Part shown: positions 33,410 through 40,137 of the stretch, one piece after another
How positions within the stretch are numbered: the stretch's first letter is position 1
Layout: each line of letters begins with the position of its first letter
The notes under the pieces: generated by a model
What the model saw: the letters and a program-made list of their open reading frames with translations, nothing else
What the model was told of the DNA's origin: nothing
Database searches by the model: none
Assembly (NCBI RefSeq): GCF_011742165.1
Contig: NZ_JAAQTO010000060.1
Span: forward strand, 1-44,149
Reading direction: 5' to 3'
Origin: Billgrantia bachuensis
GTDB taxonomy: Bacteria; Pseudomonadota; Gammaproteobacteria; Pseudomonadales; Halomonadaceae
Length of the DNA: 44,149 bases
Program-made: the position numbers and the translations under genes

Positions 33410-34144
33410 TCAGGTCTGCTCGCTGAGACGCCCCCCATCCAACCTCATCACTCGATCCTGGTGAGCGGCGAGTGAAGGGTCGTGGGTCACCACGACGAAG
33501 GCACATTCGGTAGTACGTGCCAGCTCGTCCATCAGGGCCAGGATACTGGCTGCGGTGCTCTGGTCGAGGTTGCCGGTTGGCTCGTCCATCAATACCAGGC
33601 TGGGGTCGGTGACCAGTGCTCGTGCGATGGCCACGCGCTGTCGCTCGCCACCCGAGAGTTCACCCGGCTTGTGGTCGGCCCGGTGCCCGATACCCACCTT
33701 GACCAGCAGGTCGCGAGCCCGCGCCTCAGCGGTCTTCTTGCGCTGTCCGCGGATGATCAGCGGCAGCGCTGCGTTTTCCAGCGCGGTGAATTCGGCCAGC
33801 AGATGGTGAAACTGGTAGACGAAGCCGATATGGCGATTGCGGAACTTCCCCAGCGCCGCCTCGCCCAGGTCGAGCAGGGATTCGCCGGCGATCGCCACTT
33901 CGCCGCGTGTCGGGCGGTCCAACCCTCCCAGCAGGTTGAGCAACGTGGTCTTGCCCGACCCTGAACTGCCCACCACGGCGACCCGCTCCCCGGCGCACAC
34001 CTCGAGCGAGAGGCCATCGAGCACGGTGACGTCCTGGGGCCCCTCGCGATAGATACGAGTCAGGTCACGGCAAGCCAGCATTACCCTGCCGCTGGCCGTG
34101 CGCTGAGTGAGATCCCCCTGGTTCGCGGTGGCCAAATCACTCAT
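33410..34144 (-). CDS. lolD: Lipoprotein-releasing system ATPase LolD
   Basis: This 244-aa ABC ATPase powers release of outer-membrane lipoproteins from the inner membrane to LolA. Walker A GSSGSGKTT, Q-loop FVYQFHHLL (the LolD-typical FxYQFHHLLxEF), signature LSGGERQRVAIARAL, and Walker B LVLMDEPTGNLD are present. The ATG at 34144 lies inside the end of the permease gene (8-bp overlap, ATGAGTGA), with GGAGG 9 nt upstream. Coupling to the permease fits a single complex. Confidence 0.95.
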   Translation of the reverse strand: MSDLATANQGDLTQRTASGRVMLACRDLTRIYREGPQDVTVLDGLSLEVCAGERVAVVGSSGSGKTTLLNLLGGLDRPTRGEVAIAGESLLDLGEAALGKFRNRHIGFVYQFHHLLAEFTALENAALPLIIRGQRKKTAEARARDLLVKVGIGHRADHKPGELSGGERQRVAIARALVTDPSLVLMDEPTGNLDQSTAASILALMDELARTTECAFVVVTHDPSLAAHQDRVMRLDGGRLSEQT

Positions 34145-35381
34145 AGCGCAGTACCTCCGCGGGCTGCACGCGCGAGGCGCGCCAGGCCGGATAGAGAGTG
34201 GACAGGAAGGTCAGGCCGAAGGCGGCGGCAATGATGTCTCGCACGTCGTCCCAATGCAGGCGTGACGGGAGGTCACTGATGAAATAGACACCGGCGTCGA
34301 GGAATTGGATACCAAGGGTCGACTCCACCCAGCCGATCAGATCGGAAACGGTCAATGCCAGCAGGATGCCGAGCCCCACGCCAATGGCAATGCCGATGAT
34401 GCCGATCGCCAAGCCCTGGACCACGAAAATGCCCATGATCGAGCGCGGTGTGGCGCCAATGGTACGCAGTATGGCGATATCGGCGTGCTTGTCGGTTACT
34501 ACCATCACCAGGGTCGAGACGATGTTGAAGGCGGCCACGGCGATGATCACGGTGAGCAGTAGCGCAATCATGCGCTTCTCCATCTGGATCGCCTGAAACA
34601 GGTTGCCATGTGAGTAGGTCCAGTCGATACCGCGATAACCGCTGCCCAGCTGGTTGACGATGGCGCGCGTCTCGGCCCCGGCGGCGAACAGGTCGTCAAG
34701 CTCCAGGCGCAGCCCACCCACGGCGTCGCCCAGACGGGCCAGGGTCTGCATGTCCTCGATGTTGGCGTAAGCCAGGTTGGCATCAAGATCGGCGCCGACG
34801 CTGAAGATGCCGCTCACCGTGAAGCGCTTGAGGCGCGGGAAGACACCGGCGGGTGTAATCGATGCCTCGGGCACCAACAGCGTGACGCGGTCACCCACGC
34901 CGACCCCGAGATGGCGCGCCAGCAGAGAGCCCAGTACGACGTTCCACTCGCCTGGCTGCAGGTCGTCGAGACTGCCCTGACGCATGTGGCGACCGATGAT
35001 CGAGACGCGATCCTCCCACTCGGGATGAATGCCGTTGACCATGGCGCCCTCGTTGCGCCCACTCACCGAAAACATGCCCTGCTGCTCGACGTAGGGCGCG
35101 GCACCGATCACCCGCTCGCGCTGCATCAGCTGTTCGGCCAATGCTTCCCACTCGACCAGGCCGCTGGGCGACTCGATCTTGGTATGCGGCACCATACCGA
35201 GAATGCGGGTGCGCAGCTCGTGGTCGAAGCCGTTCATCACCGAAAGCACCAGGATCAGTACCGCCACGCCCAGCATCAGGCCCAGCATGGAGGTCAGGGA
35301 TATAAAGGAAATGAAATGGTTGCGGCGCTTGGCGCGCACATAACGCAACCCTATCAGCAGTGGCAGGCGGTCGAGCATCAT
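34137..35381 (-). CDS. Lipoprotein-releasing ABC transporter permease, LolC/LolE family
   Basis: This 414-aa inner-membrane permease has four membrane spans (about residues 24-48, 270-300, 315-345, 375-398) around a large periplasmic domain. The N-terminal RYVRAKRRNHFISFISLTSMLGLMLGV-type segment and C-terminal YPAWRASRVQPAEVLRYE are family-typical. The periplasmic loop ITPAGVFPRLKRFTV resembles the LolC Hook region. Only one permease gene accompanies lolD here, unlike the lolC-lolD-lolE sets of E. coli and Pseudomonas, so it may act as a LolF-type homodimer or with a partner elsewhere. AAGGAA precedes two ATGs. Confidence 0.92.
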   Translation of the reverse strand: MMLDRLPLLIGLRYVRAKRRNHFISFISLTSMLGLMLGVAVLILVLSVMNGFDHELRTRILGMVPHTKIESPSGLVEWEALAEQLMQRERVIGAAPYVEQQGMFSVSGRNEGAMVNGIHPEWEDRVSIIGRHMRQGSLDDLQPGEWNVVLGSLLARHLGVGVGDRVTLLVPEASITPAGVFPRLKRFTVSGIFSVGADLDANLAYANIEDMQTLARLGDAVGGLRLELDDLFAAGAETRAIVNQLGSGYRGIDWTYSHGNLFQAIQMEKRMIALLLTVIIAVAAFNIVSTLVMVVTDKHADIAILRTIGATPRSIMGIFVVQGLAIGIIGIAIGVGLGILLALTVSDLIGWVESTLGIQFLDAGVYFISDLPSRLHWDDVRDIIAAAFGLTFLSTLYPAWRASRVQPAEVLRYE

Positions 35382-35458
35382 CGCGTTCCTTGTCAGAGGT
35401 GGCCATGGTACGTTTTTTTCCGCTGCGCTGCATCGGCTGCGTGTGGATTGCCCAATGC

Positions 35459-35487
35459 TTGCAAGATTGCCGGCGCACGCCTACATT
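35459..35487 (+). promoter_or_regulatory. Candidate aguAB promoter
   Basis: TTGCAA (35459-35464), a 17-nt spacer and TACATT (35482-35487) lie in the 160-bp gap between the divergent lol permease gene and aguA. A start near 35494 gives a leader of about 48 nt. No operator palindrome was evident. Confidence 0.5.
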
Positions 35488-35541
35488 TCGCCGACTCTCT
35501 TCCCGGCACCGTCTTAAGACGCGACTCAAGAGGCTTCGTTC

Positions 35542-36603
35542 ATGGCCAATCGCCTGCTTCCCGAATGGCACCCGCAGGATGCCGTTCAGCTCACCTGGCC
35601 CAGTCCGACCAGCGACTGGGCACCTTTGCTCGAGCGCATCGAGGCCACCATGGAAGCGATGGTGGTCGCCATCGCCCACGATCAGCACGTGCTGATCGCG
35701 GTGCCCAATGCCGCCACCCGAAACCATCTCGCACGCCGCTTCGCCAACCTGGGGGTCGACCCTGCACGCCTGCAGTTCGTAGTAGCCGAAGCCGATGACA
35801 CCTGGACCCGCGACCATGGCCCCATCGCCATCGAACGCGACGGCAAACCCGTGCTGCTCGACTACGTTTTTACCGGCTGGGGCGGCAAGTTCGAGGCCGG
35901 GCGCGACAATCGCCTGACCCGGCACCTGGCCGAAGCGGGCGCCTACGCTTGTCCGGTGGTGAGTCGCGACATCATCCTCGAAGGCGGCGCCATCGATACC
36001 GACGGCGAAGGCACCCTGCTCACCACCGAAGCCTGCCTGCTCAACCCCAACCGCAATCCTGAGCTGGACCGTGCCGCAGTGGAAGCACTATTAAAGGCCG
36101 ATTTCGGCGTCGAGCGGATACTGTGGCTGGCCAACGGGCATCTTGAAGGCGACGATACCGACAGCCATGTTGACACCCTGGCGCGCTTCTGCGACCCAAC
36201 GACCATCGCCTATGTGCGCTGCGACGATGAAGCCGACCCGCACTACCCGGCCCTGGCCGCCATGGAGGCCGAGCTCAAGGCGTTTCGCCGCGCCGACGGC
36301 GAGCCCTATCGCCTGGTGCCACTGCCCTGGCCGCGCCCCTGCTTTGACCCGATGGATGGGCATCGGCTGCCGGCCACTTATGCCAATTTCCTGATCGTGA
36401 ACTCCGCGGTGCTGGTGCCGGTCTATGGCGATGCCGCCGACAGTCGGGCGCTCGCCGCCCTGGCCGATGCCTTTCCCGGCCGGGACATCGTACCGATCGA
36501 CTGCCTCAGCGTGATTCGCCAGCACGGCAGCCTGCACTGTCTGACCATGCAGCTCCCCCGGGGCAGCCTGAACGCCGCTACACAGCAAGGAGAAACCTCA
36601 TGA
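35542..36603 (+). CDS. aguA: Agmatine deiminase
   Basis: This 353-aa guanidino-group-modifying enzyme of the peptidyl-arginine-deiminase-like family hydrolyses agmatine to N-carbamoylputrescine and ammonia. Expected motifs are present: DDTWTRDHGP, WGGKF, LEGGAID, the catalytic His in DSHVDTLARF, and the nucleophile Cys near the end in GSLHCLTMQ. The last differs slightly from the common GGNIHCITQQ, so a related iminohydrolase activity cannot be excluded. AAGAGG precedes the ATG by about 8 nt. Its stop overlaps the aguB ATG (ATGA), pairing it with the next enzyme of the pathway. Confidence 0.9.
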   Translation: MANRLLPEWHPQDAVQLTWPSPTSDWAPLLERIEATMEAMVVAIAHDQHVLIAVPNAATRNHLARRFANLGVDPARLQFVVAEADDTWTRDHGPIAIERDGKPVLLDYVFTGWGGKFEAGRDNRLTRHLAEAGAYACPVVSRDIILEGGAIDTDGEGTLLTTEACLLNPNRNPELDRAAVEALLKADFGVERILWLANGHLEGDDTDSHVDTLARFCDPTTIAYVRCDDEADPHYPALAAMEAELKAFRRADGEPYRLVPLPWPRPCFDPMDGHRLPATYANFLIVNSAVLVPVYGDAADSRALAALADAFPGRDIVPIDCLSVIRQHGSLHCLTMQLPRGSLNAATQQGETS

Positions 36604-37502
36604 CCCGCACCCTGAAGGTCGGCCTGGTCCAGCAACCCGCCTGGCCGGACAAGGAGCGCAGCCTGGCCGAGAGCGAAGCCGGCGTACGCGAGCTGGCCGC
36701 CGCCGGTGCCGAGCTGGTACTACTCCAGGAGCTACATGCCACGCACTACTTTTGCCAATACGAGGCCACCGAGCTGTTCGACCTGGCCGAGCCGCTGGAC
36801 GGCCCCACCGGTCAGCGCCTCGCTGCCCTGGCCGCCGAGCTCGGCATCGTGCTGGTGGGCTCGCTGTTCGAACGCCGCGCGCCGGGGCTCTATCACAACA
36901 CCGCGGTGGTCTACGACCGCGACCGCGGCCAGGTGGGCGTCTACCGCAAGATGCACATCCCCGACGACCCGGGCTTCTACGAGAAGTTCTACTTCGCACC
37001 GGGCGATCAGGATGACAGCCGCAAACAGGGCTTTCAGCCCATCGACACCTCGGTGGGCCGGCTGGGGCTGCTGGTGTGCTGGGACCAGTGGTATCCGGAA
37101 GCGGCGCGACTGATGGCACTGGCGGGTGCCGAAGTATTGCTCTACCCCACCGCCATTGGCTGGAGCCCCTCCGACGACGATGCGGAGAAATCGCGCCAGA
37201 AGGAGGCCTGGACGCTGATCCAGCGCAGCCACGCAGTAGCCAATGGGCTGCCTGTGATCGTGGCCAACCGCGTCGGCCACGAGCCGGATCACTCCGGCAT
37301 CGGCGAGGGCATCGACTTCTGGGGCGGCAGCTTCGTCGCCGGCCCCCAGGGCGAGCTGCTGGCTCACGGCGGCACCCAGGCCGAGCGCCTGCTGGTGACC
37401 CTCGACATGAGCCGTGGCGAGGACGTACGGCGCATCTGGCCCTACCTGCGCGACCGCCGCATCGACGCCTATGGCGACCTGACCCGACGTTATAGGGATT
37501 GA
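36600..37502 (+). CDS. aguB: N-carbamoylputrescine amidase
   Basis: This 300-aa nitrilase-superfamily amidase hydrolyses N-carbamoylputrescine to putrescine, carbon dioxide and ammonia. The catalytic triad is Glu44 (LLQELHATHYF), Lys117 (YRKMHIPDDPGFYEKFYF) and Cys160 (LLVCWDQWYPEAAR), in contexts typical of AguB. It is coupled to aguA, so the pair gives a complete agmatine-to-putrescine route. Downstream is a folded intergenic element and a terminator. Confidence 0.95.
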   Translation: MTRTLKVGLVQQPAWPDKERSLAESEAGVRELAAAGAELVLLQELHATHYFCQYEATELFDLAEPLDGPTGQRLAALAAELGIVLVGSLFERRAPGLYHNTAVVYDRDRGQVGVYRKMHIPDDPGFYEKFYFAPGDQDDSRKQGFQPIDTSVGRLGLLVCWDQWYPEAARLMALAGAEVLLYPTAIGWSPSDDDAEKSRQKEAWTLIQRSHAVANGLPVIVANRVGHEPDHSGIGEGIDFWGGSFVAGPQGELLAHGGTQAERLLVTLDMSRGEDVRRIWPYLRDRRIDAYGDLTRRYRD

Positions 37503-37531
37503 GTCATCCTGCCGTGAAACACGTGCCAGCG

Positions 37532-37725
37532 TAAGCGGCGCTGGGGGCAGGCCGGAGAGGAGGTCTTTTGCCATGGGTGAGGAGCATCGCTCCGAACGGG
37601 CTGGCCATGGATGGCCAGCACCGGTCCTGCAAGCGGAGCAGGATGCGAGAGCGAAGCAGGGCAAAAGTAGCGCCCAGGGAAGGGTCTACAGCGCCTCCTC
37701 AAAGGCCTGTCGCCAGATCAGCCGC
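37532..37725. repeat. Structured intergenic element with nested inverted repeats
   Basis: A compact block between aguB and the nudix-thiE gene, built of nested inverted repeats. The outer arms 37541-37563 and 37694-37716 pair imperfectly (CTGG-G-CAGGCC-4 nt-AGGAGG on the left). The middle arms CTTTTGCC (37565-37572) and GGCAAAAG (37660-37667) pair perfectly. Three hairpins lie inside: GGAGC-ATC-GCTCC (37581-37593), GCTGGCCAT-GG-ATGGCCAGC (37600-37619), and TCCTGC-7 nt-GCAGGA (37625-37643). A 62-codon ORF across it (37573-37761) is probably accidental. It resembles dispersed intergenic repeats I recall from Halomonas genomes, but copy number cannot be seen here. It could instead be a structured RNA. 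Confidence 0.6.
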
Positions 37726-37766
37726 GGAGATAGGCCACAGAGGCTTATCGGGTCGGGCTGATAAAG

Positions 37767-37806
37767 AAAAGCCTACCGCTGCAGAGGCTTGCGGTGGTCT
37801 TTTCTA
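37767..37806. terminator. Bidirectional terminator between aguB and nudix-thiE
   Basis: A 13-position stem with 11 pairs (AAAAGCCTACCGC, 37767-37779, with 37791-37803) and an 11-nt loop has A-rich and T-rich flanks, giving a U-tract on either strand. It lies 13 nt past the stop of the minus-strand gene and also serves plus-strand transcripts from aguB. Confidence 0.75.
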
Positions 37807-37819
37807 TTTACAGACGAGC

Positions 37820-38788
37820 TCAGGCGTCCGGCGCTTTCCAGAAATCGCGGATCGAGGCGATGCCCTGGGCGCCCACGGCGCGGGCGTGGTTGGCGTCGAA
37901 GCGGGTCATGCCGCCCAATGCGAACACCGGCATGGCGGCGCGCTCTACCAACTGCTGGAAATCGTGCCAGCCCATCGGTGCCACCTCGGGATGCGATGGC
38001 GTGGTGCGCAGCGGCGACAGGGTGACGAAGTCGCAGCCGATGCGGGCCGCCTGGCCGAGCTGACGATGGTCGTGGGTCGAGGCTGAAAGCCACTTGTCTT
38101 CGGCGATGGGCCGGCGCTCGAGACTCATCAACCGCTCGCTGGTGAGGTGAACGCCATCGGCATCGACCTTCTCCAGCAGGGCAGGATCGGCATTGAGCAA
38201 CAGTTGCGCGCCGTGCTGACGGCAGAGCGCCAGGGCCCGCTCGGCACGTGCCAGATAGACGGCCTCGTCGAGGTTCTTGGCGCGCAGTTGCACCAGACGC
38301 ACGCGATCTTCCACCAGCGCCCGCTCCAGGCAGGCGTCAAAGATATCCTCGTCGGCCTCCTCGGCAGTGATCAGGTACTCGGTCGGCAGCATCACCGCCT
38401 GCAGGATCGGCAGGTTGGCCGCCGGGAACGGGTAGTTGACCAACTCGTCGAGCGGCACCCAGCGCACCGCCTGTCCCTCACGCCCGAACGGCTCGCCGCT
38501 GAACTCATGCACCTGCCAGACATCGAGCAGAATGTGTTTGTCAGGGTACTCATGATGGATGCGAATCAGCGGCTGAGCGCGCCTGATCTCCACCCCGAGT
38601 TCCTCGTGAAGTTCGCGCTTGAGGCCTTCCAATCCGGTCTCGTAGGGCGCCAGCTTGCCACCCGGAAACTCCCACAGCCCACCATGATCGACGTTGGAGG
38701 GGCGGCGGGCAATCAGCGCCTTCTGGCCATCGCTGCTGATGATGGCGGCAGCCGCCACGTGCACCCTTCTCTTCACCATTACGTCCAT
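37820..38788 (-). CDS. Nudix hydrolase / thiamine-phosphate-synthase-like fusion
   Basis: A 322-aa two-domain protein. The N-terminal half is MutT-like, with a complete Nudix box from Gly44 to Val66 (G-x5-E-x7-RE-x2-EE-x-G), suggesting 8-oxo-dGTP or another NDP-X substrate. The C-terminal half (from about residue 130) resembles ThiE (VQLRAKNLDEA, GVHLTSERL, PVFALGGMTR). Whether it makes thiamine phosphate is doubtful. The same fusion lies near argJ-secA in Pseudomonas, from memory. Two ATGs (38788, 38779) flank a single AGGAG at 3 and 12 nt spacing, so the start is uncertain. Confidence 0.88.
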   Translation of the reverse strand: MDVMVKRRVHVAAAAIISSDGQKALIARRPSNVDHGGLWEFPGGKLAPYETGLEGLKRELHEELGVEIRRAQPLIRIHHEYPDKHILLDVWQVHEFSGEPFGREGQAVRWVPLDELVNYPFPAANLPILQAVMLPTEYLITAEEADEDIFDACLERALVEDRVRLVQLRAKNLDEAVYLARAERALALCRQHGAQLLLNADPALLEKVDADGVHLTSERLMSLERRPIAEDKWLSASTHDHRQLGQAARIGCDFVTLSPLRTTPSHPEVAPMGWHDFQQLVERAAMPVFALGGMTRFDANHARAVGAQGIASIRDFWKAPDA

Positions 38789-38873
38789 TGACTCCTACCC
38801 GCTTGTCCCGCGCCGTCACGAGCGGCGCAGGGGTGATGTTCTTGCCTCGTGGCCCCAGCCTGGCAGGGAGAGC

Positions 38874-40103
38874 CTAGCTGCGATAATCGGCGTTGATGCT
38901 GACGTAATCGTGGGACAGATCCGACGTCCAGACCGTAGCCCCCTCTTCGCCCCGTCCCAGCGCGATACGGATAGTAATCTCTTCCTCGCGCATTACCCGG
39001 CTGCCGTCCTCTTCGGTGTAGCCGGCAGCCCGGCCGCCATTCTCGACCAGCCTCACGTCCCCGAGATCGATAGTCACCCGCTCGACATCGAAATCACTCA
39101 CCGGGGCGCGCCCCACCGCCGCCAGGATGCGCCCCCAGTTGGCGTCGGAAGCGAACAGCGCCGTCTTGACCAGCGGCGAGTGCGCCACGGTAAAGGCGAC
39201 GTCCAATGCTTCTTCGCGGCTCGCCGCCTCGGACACCTGCAGCGTAACGAACTTGGTGGCACCCTCACCGTCGCGAATGATCGCCTGGGCCAACTCGGTC
39301 ATGACCCGCTGCAGCCCGTCGCGGAACACGGCGACCTGCTCATCGCTGACCACCTCGGCGCCACGCCCGGTGGCGATCAGCACGCAGGCGTCGTTGGTCG
39401 AGGTGTCGCCGTCCACGGTGATGCAGTTGAACGAACGATCCACCGTCTCGCGCAGCAGCGAGTCGAGCAGGGTTTGTTCGATGGCGGCATCGGTCGCCAC
39501 GAAGGCCAGCATGGTCGCCATGTTGGGCTTGATCATGCCCGAGCCCTTGCTGATGCCGTTGATGGTCACCGCGCCATCGCCTATCGTCAGCGTGACGCTG
39601 GCGCCCTTGGCTCGAGTATCGGTGGTCAGGATACCCTCCCCCGCCTGTTGCCACGCCTCGTCGTCGGCACCCAGCGACTCCAGCGCCGACGGCAAGCCGC
39701 CCAACAACCGCTCCATGGGCAGCGGCTCGCCGATCACGCCGGTGGAGAACGGCAGTACGCTATCCTCCGGCACGCCGGCGAGCCGAGCAAGTTCCGTACA
39801 GGTCGCATGGGCATCGCGCAGGCCAACCTCGCCGGTACCGGCGTTGGCATTGCCGGTATTGATCACCAGCAGGCGAGCGCCTTCGCCGCGCGCCTGACAA
39901 GCGGCCAGATTGGCCTTGGCCACCGTGACGGGTGCAGCGCAGAAGGCGTTGCGGGTGAAGCTGCCCGCGACTCGGGCGCCCTGGGGGATCTCGATCACCA
40001 CCAGGTCGCGCCGCTCCGGCTTCTTGATGCCGGCCATGGCGGTACCCAGACGCAGCCCTTCGATAACCGGCATGGCCGGAAAACGTGTCTCACCCACAGC
40101 CAT
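38874..40103 (-). CDS. argJ: Bifunctional ornithine acetyltransferase / N-acetylglutamate synthase
   Basis: This 409-aa Ntn-type enzyme recycles the acetyl group in arginine synthesis. It self-cleaves before the nucleophile Thr197 in NMATMLAF, preceded by ISKGSGMIKP. FSTGVIGEPLP and VINTGNANAGTG are further ArgJ signatures. GAGGAG lies 9 nt before the ATG. It follows secA by 34 nt and is followed by the nudix-thiE gene, forming a secA-argJ-nudix unit. Whether it accepts acetyl-CoA as well (bifunctional) cannot be told from sequence. Confidence 0.95.
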   Translation of the reverse strand: MAVGETRFPAMPVIEGLRLGTAMAGIKKPERRDLVVIEIPQGARVAGSFTRNAFCAAPVTVAKANLAACQARGEGARLLVINTGNANAGTGEVGLRDAHATCTELARLAGVPEDSVLPFSTGVIGEPLPMERLLGGLPSALESLGADDEAWQQAGEGILTTDTRAKGASVTLTIGDGAVTINGISKGSGMIKPNMATMLAFVATDAAIEQTLLDSLLRETVDRSFNCITVDGDTSTNDACVLIATGRGAEVVSDEQVAVFRDGLQRVMTELAQAIIRDGEGATKFVTLQVSEAASREEALDVAFTVAHSPLVKTALFASDANWGRILAAVGRAPVSDFDVERVTIDLGDVRLVENGGRAAGYTEEDGSRVMREEEITIRIALGRGEEGATVWTSDLSHDYVSINADYRS

Positions 40104-40137
40104 GGCAAATCACTCCTCAAACGTTTAGTGCGACCAG

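Noticed and set aside
37573..37761. 62-codon ORF inside the structured intergenic element
   Set aside because: An ATG with a nearby purine stretch exists, but the translation simply reads through hairpins and has no protein-like pattern. The DNA structure explains the region better.
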